Shown: in pieces, positions 45,560 to 56,352 of the stretch | How the letters are laid out: every line of letters starts with the position of its first letter | Position numbering within the stretch: position 1 is the stretch's first letter | DNA from: Dicyema japonicum | Lineage: Eukaryota > Dicyemida > Rhombozoa > Dicyemidae | Length of the DNA stretch: 64,000 nt | Assembly (NCBI GenBank): GCA_011109175.1 | Contig: RDEW01000005.1 | Location: 248,001-312,000 of the forward strand | Reading direction: 5' to 3' | Position numbers and translations under genes: made by a program | The notes under the pieces: model-generated | The model's input: only the letters and a program-made list of their open reading frames with translations | What the model was told of the DNA's origin: nothing | Database searches by the model: none

Positions 45560-47640
45560 ACTATCACGTGATCTCAGCACGCTTTAACAGGTATTTCATC
45601 TTGGCTCGATGCTCCTCCCTCGACCCCACACAAGCACGTATCGGTCGAGTGACTGGGTCTTCGCAGTCACGACAGCGCGTTCCAAGGTTCATTCGTATCA
45701 AGGCTTCAAGTGGCATTGGTGGCTGAAACTCTCCAGAAATCCAGCGTTCCGTGATTTTGGAGGCTCTTTTCCAACTAGCCTCGATCTTCAAAACATTCGT
45801 CAAGAGATGAGTGGGCCCCATATACCACATGTATAAGATATGCATGGTTCAATGAATTGTTTATATACAGTGCTCAAAACAGAATGCTTTTGGATCTTCC
45901 ATAAGCCTGTGAGGTATTTCAGAACATTAGTTTTCTTTTCGCATTTCGTAATTACGTTTTCAACATGGGGCAAGAATGACATATGCATGTCAAAAGTCAC
46001 CCCAAAAAATCCTTTGGGATTTTCTGAAAGGAATAGCTCCATTGCCTTTAGTTCGACCATCCGTCTTCCCAGTCTCTTCTCTGAAGTAAATAGGGTTGTG
46101 ACGGACTTTTCACTGCTGGCAGTCGATATCCATTTGTCAAGACGATCCATGTTTTCTTGCAATTTCGAAGTAGCAATTTGGATAGCATGAATAGATTGAA
46201 TAAAACTGGAGACAAAGGGGATCCTTGGAACCCCGTTAGGGAGAAGCCGTGAAATAGACCTTGACTGACCAATGCAGACGCGTCCCCTCCGACCACTAAG
46301 GAAGTTAGCTAGCTAGAGTTGAGCTTTCCAGGAATCTTAGTTTGGTAAATTTTCCAATTAAGAATCCTCCTTGACACAGAGTCAAAACTTTGTGGACGTC
46401 TATAAAGCAAAGTACAGTCTTCATTTGTCCCGGACTGTGTGAGAAACCATATCGTATAAAGTTAGTCAATGCAGATAAATGAATTGAAGTAGACCTCTCC
46501 TTTTTAAAACCATGTTGAATTGACAAATCCGGGAGGAAATTTTTAATTTTCGCAAGAACCAGCCTTTCCAGAATTTTCAACACCGAACACAATAACGCGA
46601 CCGGTCTGTACGAAGCTAATTCCTTCTGCACTTTTCCGAGTTTTAAAATTGGACGTAGGTGGGTAAGCTTCCATAAGGCTGGAATATAATTTTTGTTAAT
46701 AGAGTGGTTGAATATCCTCGTTAATGCAGTGATTCTATAGTCCTCAAGGTTTTTTAAGAGGATCATTTGGATCTTATCCGGTCCGTTAGATAAGTTGTTT
46801 TAATGGCTTTCAATGCATATCTCACGTCGTTTGTAGTAAAGTGAATCATTTCCGGTTCATTTTTCGGTTTAATGAGATATTTCGGGGATACATCCGACTT
46901 CTTATGGTCTTTATGGGATATTTTCATATAGTATTTTATTAGGTTGTTTGACTGTGATTGGCTGTGATCCACCTCGGACGATCTTTCATCCTCTCTTGAG
47001 ACGTCTCGGATGGTCTTCCAAATTTCAGTAGTGGGTCTATTTCTATTCAACGAGAACATATGCTTTCATCTTGATATTTGTGCTTTTACCTCCCTATTTA
47101 TAGTTCATTGTTCAAAGCCTTCAGTCTTAGCTTATCCTCAGTAGTTAATCGGTCAGACTTTTTGAGTTCGTTTCTTTCCTTGGTTAATGCCGACCTGCCA
47201 TATCCCCTGGTGTAGTTAAGGTGGTGTTTAGGTACAGATAGTGCGGTTTACATAAGCGACTACTTTATCCATTGAAGTAATGCCATCCAGGAACTGTAAG
47301 TGTACGGTAAAATCTCCAGTCTGCGCGTTTGTAGTTGAATTGTTCTGGGGACCTCCTCCTAGTTGACGTTTCTCTCTTGATCTTCAAAAGGATGGCATTA
47401 TGGTCACTTCTTGAGTTGTAAGTGACTGACCAAGTCGATATCAGTGATGTCCACACATTTAAGATCTTTCCGATATAAAATGGATAGACCACCACCCCGC
47501 TTCCTCTTCCGGTCAGATTATTATTGAACCAGAAAACCTTCTGCAAGGAAGAGAACCATTCGAATTTCCCTACCCTTCTAAAAGGGTGGCCTACCAACGC
47601 ATCATTATTATTATTGAACCAGAAAACCACCATCATATCC
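45560..47640 (-). mobile_element. Jockey/CR1-like LINE (family II), frameshifted
   Basis: Endonuclease end NSRSDHNAILLKIKRE near 47,400. Then MIHFTTNDVRYALKAIKT, IPALWKLTHLRPILKLGKVQ, ASYRPVALLCSVLKILERLV, SIQHGFKKERSTS and VLCFIDVHKVLT (RT to motif A), GFQGSPLSPVLFNLFML, then TGLWKIQKHSVLSTVYKQFI and EPCISYTCGIWGPLI. The tail has CRDCEDPVTRPIRAC and REEHRAKMKYLLKRAEIT. The YADD box is lost in a frameshifted stretch. Confidence 0.8.
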
Positions 47641-47900
47641 AAAATAAACAAATTTCAGGTAATCCCAGCCTCCCTCAACAGTCTCCGCATCTTTTCTCGG
47701 TGTTCCGACTGCGTTCCTGTGCATTTCCGATATGGACGGGGTCCGCATACTCGATTCTTTCGCAGGGGCACTGTTCCAGTCGCCTCTATCATATTTTCTA
47801 GGTTTCTGGGCAGGATTTCCACACGGGAATATTACCTTAGTAGGTTTTTTGCCTTCACTTGAATGTTGCAGATACTCTTCGGAATTCCTCCACAATTTTG
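47641..47900 (-). mobile_element. Family II LINE 3' tail, second copy
   Basis: With one frame change the minus strand gives RPYRKCTGTQSEHREKMRRL and LREAGIT, matching RPIRACVGSREEHRAKMKYL and LKRAEIT of the adjacent element. A 21-bp block (ATTATTATTGAACCAGAAAA) occurs at both 47,519 and 47,611, marking the boundary of the two copies. Confidence 0.65.
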
Positions 47901-47994
47901 ATTCGGATATAATTTTAATCTTATTTTTTTAAATAAATCGATTTTTTAATTTTAATGTTATTTTAAAATAAAAACCACAATTTTACTCAAATAA

Positions 47995-48637
47995 ATGAAT
48001 ATACTTTTGGCTTCCGCGTCGTCAGTCATAAACAAGTCAGTCTGTGCTCTCATCAACGAAGGAATTATAGCCATCCCTACTGACACCATTTATGGAATAG
48101 CAGGATCCCTCACTAGTTCTAGGGCATTCGATAAAATATATGATATCAAAGGAAGAGACTACACTAAGCCTTTGTCGATAGCCATCAGTTCAGTTGATCA
48201 AATATCAGAGTTTCATTCAAAAATAAATTTTAGTTTTGCAAAAGTTACGGTTTCCTCTGAATTATTGAAAAAACTGCTTCCGGGACCAGTGACCCTTCTT
48301 TTTGAAAGAACTGTGACTGATTTTTCTCATCTGAATGTTGGAAGTTTACTCATAGGCTTCAGAATCCCTGATTACCCGTTGGTGGTTCAAATTGTGAAAC
48401 AACTAGGGAGTCCTATTTTGCTGACGAGTGCTAATATAAGTGGTGATATGAGTCCCTTATGCAAAGAGGTAGTTGAGTTGCTCATTTGAGGACTTTGAAA
48501 TCTTGTGGCCTCGACTTGACCTCATAGTTGATGGAGGAAGATTGCACTGTACCGAGGAAATGCGAGCCGGGTCCACAGTGGTTGATCTAAGTCGTCCAAA
48601 TATGTTCAAAATTATTCGAAATGGGAGGTTTGGTTAA
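47995..48637 (+). CDS. YRDC: YrdC-domain tRNA threonylcarbamoyladenylate synthase, 2 exons
   Basis: Exon 1 is 47,995-48,468 and exon 2 is 48,491-48,637, with a 22-nt GT-AG intron. Product: 206 residues. Conserved blocks are IIAIPTDTIYGIAG (substrate pocket), YDIKGRDYTKPLSIAI with the KGR..KPL motif, LLPGPVTLLFERT, IGFRIPDYP and ILLTSANISGDMSP. After splicing come DLIVDGGRLHC and GSTVVDLS. The family makes threonylcarbamoyl-AMP from threonine, bicarbonate and ATP, the first step of the t6A modification at position 37 of ANN-decoding tRNAs. The C-terminal SUA5 domain is absent, as in animal YRDC. The N-terminus is short and lacks an obvious mitochondrial presequence. The start is the first ATG, directly before the family's conserved helix. 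The gene appears intact. Confidence 0.92.
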
Positions 48638-48859
48638 TTTTATACTTTCAGTGCCTTGGAGAGAACTAAGCTTATTCTACTTGAATTTGGACTTTGTGAA
48701 ATTTTCTAGTGACATATTGGTTTTTCTGAGCACATTGGTCGTTAAACTAAACTTTCATTAGGTTTCAGCTGCCTAGAGATATTAAGCATTGCCGCAGATG
48801 ATGGCGATTCAGAGGAGTTCTCTGTTAACGATAGTCATAGAATTCCTTCGTAGCTGCAT

Positions 48860-49205
48860 CTCAAATTTCATTGATGATCACGTTAGAAACGTCTTACCAG
48901 TCCAAAAGTAACATAGTCGTGATTAACTATCCATGAGTCACAAGAATTAGACATAGAACCGGGAATACGGTAGCTTCCAGTCCCCACAAGATAACTCTGT
49001 TGATGACTATGTTCCTTAGACTCCTTTCTACCTCTTCCGGGAGGGAAATGTGAATCCCATTAACGTATACCATTCCTCCACGTCTACATTAGTGATCGCA
49101 CAAACATCCACTTGAAAGAAATCAAAAACCCATATTCTCGCGATTTCGTCCTCCAGTAGCGTCCAGGAAGGTGCATGGGGATGATCTGAGCCATGCACAA
49201 CTCTC
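48860..49205 (-). pseudogene. Possible MTO1/GidA-like remnant
   Basis: Minus-strand pieces HAPSWTLLEDEIARI, then after a frame change MVYVNGIHISLPEEVERSL and WGLEATVFP. The order and spacing resemble the MnmG/MTO1 region 'RYCPSIE..V.RF ... IYPNGISTSLPEDVQ ... RPGY'. Frames break and no mini-intron rescues all of them, so this is at best a decayed fragment. The alternative is chance similarity. Confidence 0.35.
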
Positions 49206-49505
49206 GTCTTTGATACATGAAAAATGACTATAAACTAAATGTTTAATTTTATCAGCGCATCATAAACTAAATTCATCAGGAATTAAGTCGGGGAAAAAAG
49301 TAATCATATGCGCAACAATAATGATAAAAAACGCTGGACTAGACTAAAGACGTCACAAAATTAAATGCAACGTGAAAATAATAATTGGTTAACCAACGAT
49401 TAAATATTTTAATTATATTTTTTAGAAATATAAAAGAATTATTGAAAATTATTTATAGTTTCGAAAGTTTGAAATATGGGTTATGTTTTATTAAATAACT
49501 CCTGT
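49206..49505. other. Intergenic; no gene seen
   Basis: AT-rich spacer before the young LINE insertion. No repeat or frame supported. Confidence 0.4.
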
Positions 49506-50200
49506 TATATAGATTTACATCCTTAATGAACGTTGGCGACATGTTAATAAGCTTGGATCCCTGCTGGGGGACACAGAAGACATCATCAAAAGGAAAACAC
49601 TTGCAGGAGTAGCAATGCGAAAACTCAAAAAGGAATGGCTGAAAGGACTAGATGTCAATCTGCGGATACGCATGTACAATGCATTTGTGAAACCGATACT
49701 GACATACAATGCTGGTACTTGGGCCTGTACAGGTGCGGAATCAATGGCTCTCGATGGGTTCCACAGAAAACAGCTTAGAGTATTATTTGGCATGCAGTGG
49801 CCAGCCAGAATCTCGAATACCGGTATTTACAAAAAATGCAAGAGTAGGCCTCTAAGCCTGGAAATCACTGACGCCCGGTGGAGACTGTTTGGTCACGTAC
49901 TACGCATGGATCTTGCTGCCCCGGCTAATGTGGCGATGGAGGACCATTTCATGTTCGAGGGCAAATGCTTCCGTGGCAGACCAAGGATGACCCTACCTAT
50001 CATGCTGCACAAAGACCTCCAAAGGATGAAGAAATGCCTAAAGACGGGAGACGATCTGGACATGCTGAGATCGACTGCGTGCAACCGTGGAGGATGGAAG
50101 AGGCTAACTAATAACATTGTTTCTTGTATTGCACATGCTTTGCTATAACTATTATAGCAAGGCGATAAGTGCTGTAATAATAATAATAATATATAGATTT
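49506..50200 (+). mobile_element. Young 5'-truncated family I LINE insertion with 11-bp target-site duplication and (TAA)n tail
   Basis: TATATAGATTT occurs at 49,506-49,516 and 50,190-50,200. The insert (49,517-50,189) starts inside the RT connection and is open from its first base to the stop at 50,146-50,148: GSLLGDTEDIIKRKTLAGVA, MYNAFVKPILTYNAGTWACT, DARWRLFGHVLRMDLAAPAN, FRGRPRMTLP and AHALL. It ends in TAATAATAATAATAAT. The unbroken frame and perfect target-site duplication make it the most recent LINE insertion in the window. The tail confirms the 3' end of the copy at 2,626. Confidence 0.92.
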
Positions 50201-50204
50201 TAAC

Positions 50205-51315
50205 AAAAGATGCACTTCATTGCACGAGTCTATGTGTCGTGTATTACAGAAAAGCATCACTTACCCGGAAACGATTCCTGATTGGGCCTGCACCGAGACA
50301 ACTTATTTGATCCCAAAGCTGAACAACCCTCAATCTGCTGCAGATTATCGACCGATAACCTGCATGCCAACCCTGTATAAACTGATGACCAAATTGGTGG
50401 CTAGTGAGGTCAGGAGCCTTGTAGAAGCAAATGGGATTTTCTCTGAGAATCAGTTGGGTACTGTGCGAAATTGTAGGGGGCAAAAGAGCAGGCTTTGATC
50501 AACAAGTTAAAAGCGTGTCTCACGGAAACTCACTTTTGTCCATGTGGATGGATGTGATTCAGTTGATCATTCTTACCTTGTCGAGTGCCTACACAGTCTG
50601 TGTATGTCTGTGTGGTTCATCAGCTTTGTAGTGGCTGTGATGAATAGGTGGAGTATTCACCTCAGCTATAATAGGCACCGGATAGGCGAGGTAAAACTCA
50701 AGAGGGGGATCCTTCAGGAGGATAGCATGTCTCCGCTGCTCTTTGTTCTCTGTTCGCCCTCAATTACTGGTTTGAGCAAATACCAGTTCATTGTGAGGGG
50801 GTTTGTTTCAATACAAATCACCATCTTTTTATCGATGACCTGAAGATGCATGCTCGAACAGCCGAGGAGCTCTACTCCATGGGGGTCTGTGCCAGGGAAT
50901 TCTTTGAGAGTATAGGACTAGATTTGAATTATTTAAAGTCTGCGACTAACACGCAAGTATGTAGCGAGTTAGTAAGAGTCCTAGAGGAACACGAAGAATA
51001 TAAGTTTCTAGGTGTTACCGAAACTCCAAAGTCCCTTATAATACTTGAGACAAAGCGACAAATTACTGAAGACATTTGTAGAAGACCAGTGTTATTATTT
51101 GAAACGTCTCTAAATGCAAGGAATTTGTTCCTAGCATTAAATGATTATGCTGTCTCGCTGCTAAACTACTACATAGGTGTTGTGGAGTTTGAGCCCAAAG
51201 AGTATGATGAGATGGATGTTATGATCCGTGGAGTACTCAGAGAGAACCATGTCCATGTGGTGGCAGCCAATAAAAAGAGATTATATTTACGGATACTGCA
51301 CACAGACTTTTAATC
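50205..51315 (+). mobile_element. Non-LTR RT element with FIDD catalytic box (family IV), frameshifted
   Basis: + strand: ITYPETIPDWACTETTYLIP, NPQSAADYRPITCMPTLYKL, GIFSENQLGTVRNCRG, then a damaged motif A. The B block is LKRGILQEDSMSPLLFVLCS, and a frame change precedes HLFIDDLKMHARTAEELYSM, where FIDD stands for the usual YADD. A 155-residue open stretch follows with FFESIGLDLNYLKSATN, EYKFLGVTETP and RDVMIRGVLRENHV-like sequence. Its relatives are in the R4/NeSL-like part of non-LTR diversity as far as motifs go; the clade was not tested. Confidence 0.75.
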
Positions 51316-51354
51316 CGAGTCGTAATTAGATCCCAATAAGGACGCATCATCAGG

Positions 51355-51660
51355 AAAGGTACCCATTAGGAATGGCGTTGAGCGAGGCACTGCTCTCGGA
51401 AGACGCCTCCGATACAAACAAGCACGGCGATGTTGGTTAGATGACACCAGCAGATCTTCAAATGACTTCCGGAATCAACTAGGTTCCGCTGAGGGAACGT
51501 GGAAGGTTGAGAAAACTGATAGGTACGGCTCCAGGCTTTCCGTCTCCGAATTGAGGTGGAGAAGTAGGTCCGCGCTATTCCATTTCGTTGCAAGTCCTAC
51601 CGTCGCTAACATCATTTCATTTTTTAGCGGAATAGTTTTTTCATAATGTAATCTTAATCA
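51355..51660 (-). mobile_element. Family III retroelement fragment
   Basis: The minus strand includes SESSASLNAIPNGY, aligning with PESGAWLNAIPNGALGTF of the element at 10.7 kb, plus upstream Leu-rich sequence matching its thumb (LLLNLPISTD counterpart). Broken by stops. Confidence 0.6.
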
Positions 51661-51779
51661 GAGGATTTGGTCAGGAGAGAGGTAGGAAGATCCCTTTCAA
51701 CTACTGTGTCGTGCTAGAAAGACTCGTCGCCTCACGGGTAAGATTTTTTGACAAGAATTTACCTTCGCTGAAAAACTCC

Positions 51780-51860
51780 ATCTTTCGGATTCGAACGCAC
51801 GACCTTCAGATTCGATGTTATCAGACGTTACGTTCACGAAGGCCCCTGTAACATCTATTT
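51780..51860 (-). other. tRNA-like remnant or tRNA-derived SINE head
   Basis: The minus strand reads AACGTCTGATAACATCGAAT followed by CTGAAGGTCGTGCGTTCGAA. The order (D-stem end, TCTGA arm, TCGAA, CTGAAGGTC, GTTCGAAT) resembles a tRNA-Arg(UCG), but the anticodon loop has about five extra bases and the T-stem does not pair well. It is not a functional tRNA as it stands. Confidence 0.3.
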
Positions 51861-51879
51861 ACTGAGTAGCTCAGGAACT

Positions 51880-52130
51880 TCGATATTCTCCTCGAAATTT
51901 CATTAAAAATTATAATTAACTATTTGTTAAAAATTATTTTTATTAAAAATAATAATTTAAAATTTAAATTCACGTTTTGTCGTTCTTTCTTTGGTTAGGC
52001 CATCTGAGTCAACTTTCTAACTTTTTGTTAGAAAGCGTTACAATGATGGGAAAATATTGCATTTCTGTTATTGAAAATGCTACATACTACGTTGTATTTT
52101 AATTTTTATTAGTATCAAATCATGCTGAGA
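51880..52130 (-). pseudogene. Duplicated, broken copy of the 84-residue membrane-protein gene
   Basis: About 250 bp nearly identical in layout to 29,075-29,330, including the intron, so it arose by DNA duplication rather than retroposition. The ATG is followed two codons later by TAA, and similarity ends a few codons into exon 2. Confidence 0.6.
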
Positions 52131-52744
52131 AAGATGATTTCTATACTCAAGTGCTATGAACACCATATTTGCTTTGGAGGGTCTCATTGACACACTCGCT
52201 ACCCACTCTCCCGACCACTTCGGAGGTTTCGAAAGCGTCCGGTACTAAGCGGAAACGATCCCTATTATTAAAGCAACCTGCGTAGCTAAACCGGTTTGTC
52301 CTCGATACAATCAGACTAAGCGTTTCCCTCTTCTACGGTTATCTGCGATCTCTCTCAGTTTGTCTAGGTTTTTTTCTTATGCTCTGGGATCTGGATTAAG
52401 TACTCTAGGAAGTATGACTACTGGAATTTTACAGAAATGAGTTCCTGTACCAACTAACTTTTTCTCAGTCGCAATTTTAGTGAGTGTATTCGTGTGCGAA
52501 GAGCTTCAATCACAAATCAGTGATCTCGAGATTCGAAGGACTACTGGAGCGAACATATATAAAGCTTTCTTGTTTATTTTCTTTGGCTAATTTAGGTTTT
52601 AATTAATTTTTTTTATTTAGTCCTGAAACAGGGGGAGGATGGATTTAACTTATGCGCGTATCCTAGCATGGCAAAATTGGAATCTCAAATTAATTAACTT
52701 TTCTGGTTCCGCGGACAATGCTATTAATAATAATAAGTCAGTCC
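52131..52744. other. Intergenic; no gene seen
   Basis: No frame or repeat that I can support; a thymine-rich stretch at about 52,570-52,620. Confidence 0.4.
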
Positions 52745-53015
52745 TGAGTTGCCCTCGATGAAACGAGTCTATCCAGGGTTCTATAACCTTAGATATCCCC
52801 CCGCGGTGACGAGTTGTACAATAAAAATGGTTTAACTAAGGAATTTTGTATTCTAGCGGGCTGTAGCAAGGTTAATTCTTCGAACAATCCCTTGATGTCA
52901 AGTCGACGTATCAGCATAAATGAATTCAACCACGCTACCTTCTTAAAACTTTCGAAGGTCAATCTACCCAGAGGTAGTGGTATTGCCGCTGACGATGACA
53001 ACTCTCAGATGATGT
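52745..53015 (-). mobile_element. Family I LINE fragment
   Basis: The minus strand gives LTFESFKKVAWLNSFMLIRR, RIQNSLVKPFLLYNS and, after a slip, LDRLVSS, matching TRLYNSLVKPILLYNAGTW and the following helix of the element at 2.6 kb. Confidence 0.6.
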
Positions 53016-54149
53016 GAAAACTAGCCCAATTGGTAAGGACTTCTGAGTCGACTCTCTTACTAATTTTTCCAACCGCTCCTATAGGTTTTGAAGGCGATTA
53101 GGACGGAACGATCAGAAGGGTGAGTACTTGTTTAAGTACTTCTCCTTTCTGGAGAGTAGCAATAAAAAATGCACAACACGCGGATAATCAAACTCATGAA
53201 AACCTAAATTCCAGTGATCGATCTTAAGGCAAATTCTTTTAGGAGGAAGCCAATGGATTTAGTTGATTTGAGTGAATGGTTCACGGTAAATGAGGAATCC
53301 AAATATATTTTTAATAAGCGTATATTTCAAATTTTGTTAATGAAAAGCTCGCGTTTTAAAAGCGACAACGGATGAAAGCTCTTCCGTATAGTAGTGGGAA
53401 CAATCGAAGATCACAGACGTTAAATGGTGCAGTTGATAGCGGGAATTTCGGTCACTAACTGTTTTACGTTTTTTCTGACTTTATTTTTCGGTGATTCTAA
53501 GGTTATAAATAAAAGAAGCAAATGATATTTGTTCATTTTTTGTCCACAAATTCTACAATTGGATAAGGGAAGGAGTCTAAAAATCTAATACATTCTCAAT
53601 TCAGAGAATCTGACATTCATAAGTTTAGTTTTCTGAGGCATCCAAAGTCATAGAGCCAAGTGAGAAATGCAGCCAAACCTGGATTCGATGGCTTCAAAAG
53701 CATGTAGACTATCGAAATGTTCGAAATTAAGTCAAAGATTATTTTACTTACAAAAGAATGAGGTGGTGACGTACCTCCATTGCACGGAATGTCTACTCGA
53801 GGGAAAAGGTAACAGACTCAGGAAACATACAAAAAGGTGACGTGTGCACGTGGGATCCTAATTCGAATTTTGTCCAGTCCAAAATTGAAAAATAACCCCG
53901 GCAAACACCAGTAGGTGATCCCGTTCCCTTTATGGCCATTGCCATTTTCGTTCTGTGCTCTTTGAGGGACCCCATCGTTTCCCGGAAGTGTCTCCGCTTG
54001 TGCCTACATGCGAAGTTAGTTGGGAACTGATGTCTAAGGAAGGACTGTTCTTTTTAGATTACAATAACAATGGTCGGGAGACTTCAGTGTAACGAGTGCC
54101 GGACAAAAGGCCAAATCGAATGCTGTACTTTCCGGCTGAAGGTTCCACG
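53016..54149. other. Intergenic; no gene seen
   Basis: A minus-strand frame at 53,975-53,793 (about 60 residues) has no family features. No matching repeats found. Confidence 0.35.
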
Positions 54150-54385
54150 CATTTTCGATGCTTTGGCTTGACGAATGACGCCTTCATCAGTGAACATCTA
54201 ACTGCGGAACCGGATCGTCTACAAAAGGACTACCTAACAAAAGGAAAAAAGAAGTGAAGAGTATTCCTTGGTTCTCCCTCAACGATTAGTTATGATAACT
54301 ATTTTTTGCTTACAAATAAAGTGTGTGTCCTGCCTGTGAGGAGCTATAGATAATATGGCTATTCGTAAAGTCCATTATACCTATG
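54150..54385 (+). repeat. Dispersed repeat S1, copy 3
   Basis: CTGCGGAACCGGATCGTCTA, AAAAGGACTACC, TTCCTTGGTTCTC and GAGGAGCTATAGATAATATG: the same blocks and order as at 930-1,250, with about 80-90% agreement by eye. Confidence 0.65.
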
Positions 54386-54934
54386 AACATAGTGAATTTC
54401 CCGGTCTTAACAAAACTAGATGATTCAACAACCATTTCTTTATATCGACAACTCCGACTAAGGAGTGTCGACGGGAGGGTCTCCATAAGTGCATACCTCT
54501 ATGAGGCACATGTATATTCTATAGTAGGCACAATTCGTGTATACGGTTTTCTTCTGGGTAAAGGCTCTTGGAAAATTGCCTTGAGGACATTCAACTCTGG
54601 AGTATTTTCGCTAGAATTTGGTCGGCATGCCTTGTGAAGGTCATTTTAGGATTCTTTGAAACGACTATAAGCGCATATCTCAGGCAGACCTCGGAGGCAT
54701 TCTTGTAGCGACAATCTGGCTTGAATAGTGACACATTACACTCAATTTGTTTATAAATATTCTTATGGGGGACAACAAAATATGTCCGTATTTTGAGTGG
54801 AGATAGTCAGCAATAGCTATGCCTCAACAAATTTACTAATCCAGAAAATACCGGAGATTAAGAACTAATCAACGTTTACTCAGTTCCCAATGAAATGCAT
54901 CTTATCCAAAAAACAGTTCATCCACCTTCGCCAT

Positions 54935-55040
54935 TGTTGGAACCTTCCAGTGGAGTAGGGAAGAAATAAATCCTTTTGCATGTCGGCCAGGCACTGGGAG
55001 TCTCCTGAGTTAGGTGGATCCAAGATCCCTCAACGAATAG
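54935..55040 (-). repeat. Dispersed repeat S2, inverted copy
   Basis: GTTGGAACCTTCCAGTGGAG, AATCCTTTTGCATGTCGGCC and TCCTGAGTT with AGGTGGATCC. It matches 34,105-34,200 in orientation. Confidence 0.6.
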
Positions 55041-55099
55041 AAGTCAAAGAACAGAAAATAAATTTTTGAACAAAAAAATCCTCTCTTAATCGTTTCTCA

Positions 55100-55690
55100 A
55101 TTTTTTGGAGGTCCCTGTCGTGATGGTAGTCTTTGATCGTCGTCTGAATCGGAAAGCGTCAGAAGCGAGGAAGTCCTCGATAAGCTGGGGCATACAGGTC
55201 TATTCTCAGAACTGTCCAAAGACCTTCCATCTAGCTTCCGTGATTTCAATCGAGATTGGCGGACACTTCATCCTCTCGTACACAGTTCTGTTTGATATTT
55301 TGAAGCGCCCTCGGACGACTTGTTTGCCTTAATAACCTTCGGTGGAAAGAGTCCAACTTTTTGAGTCGGTCTCTGAGTAGGCCCATGTGCTCGCGTTGTA
55401 AAGTTGCATAACTTGGCCAACTCTTTGTACAAGCATAGTCTCGTTTTCGTATCAAACTCTTTTTGTACAAGCCAGGCAATTCTGCGTTTGCAATCGTCTT
55501 TAACTTCACAATGTCTTCCTGGTTTCCTAGGAAAGTGCCTAACTTTCTGGTCTTTCGCTAGATTTCGTTAGTCCTTGATTATTCTCTTTTGTTTTATCAG
55601 CGTGGACCGTAAGAAACCATTCAAATAGTCTTTCCCCATTAATTGGGCGAGGGTTTCCTTGTCTTCCGAGATAAAGTCACATCCTTCTAC
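55100..55690 (-). mobile_element. Family I LINE fragment (connection region)
   Basis: The minus strand has KLKTIANAELPGL, then after frame changes REHMGLLRDRLKKLDSFHRR. This parallels AQTALSRLKNTWLHKKGLD and NELKRLNAFHRDQL of the element at 2.6 kb. Confidence 0.65.
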
Positions 55691-55884
55691 AAGCAACTAC
55701 GTTTATTCTCCTTTAAGGACCTTGTGTGTCCACGATCATTCATATATGCTGATAGATATCATTCAGTTTTCTCCTATAATAACTGGCCTAATTTCAGAAC
55801 AGGAATCAGAATCCCCTGTCCCAGCTGAACGTCTTCCAATATCTAACCACGTCGTTCAATATTCGGGCAATATTCTCGAATAGT

Positions 55885-56140
55885 TTGTGTTACTATTAAA
55901 CCAGAAATCACCATGATAATTAAATAATTTAACGAAAAGGCCACCAGGTGATCCCAGCCTCTCTCTTTATCGACCCAAACTTTTCCCTGTATTTCTCCTG
56001 GAACCGACACAATCCATATAAGCTCGTATTATGGGTGATTTTTCACATTGGGCGAATTTGCCCCCGACTTTCTCACGAGGTCTTTAAAAAATGTTGCTTT
56101 TGTAATAACCCCTGAGAGTCGATAGATGGTCTCGACATCC
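55885..56140 (-). mobile_element. Family II LINE 3' tail, third copy
   Basis: + strand blocks TTAAACCAGAAATCACCATG and CCAGGTGATCCCAGCCTCTC recur in the tails at 47.6 kb (AACCAGAAAACCACCATCAT, AGGTAATCCCAGCCTCCCTC). It carries no RT. Confidence 0.6.
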
Positions 56141-56352
56141 CTGGACTGAGTACAATTAATCCTTTCAACGTTTGATTTGGCTAGGTTTGTTCCACAAAAG
56201 GCACAACCATAAATATACGTTCCGCGGATTCAATAATAATTCCTGTGGAATAAATTTTCTAAAAAAAATAAAAAAATTAACTTATTTACAAAGATTTAAT
56301 TTTTTATTATTTAAAATTGTTATAAAATTAAGTAATAAAAGGCTGGTTGGTT

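Noticed and set aside
54383-54637. 84-residue + strand protein
   Set aside because: It starts inside dispersed repeat S1 and shows no conserved block. I cannot support it.
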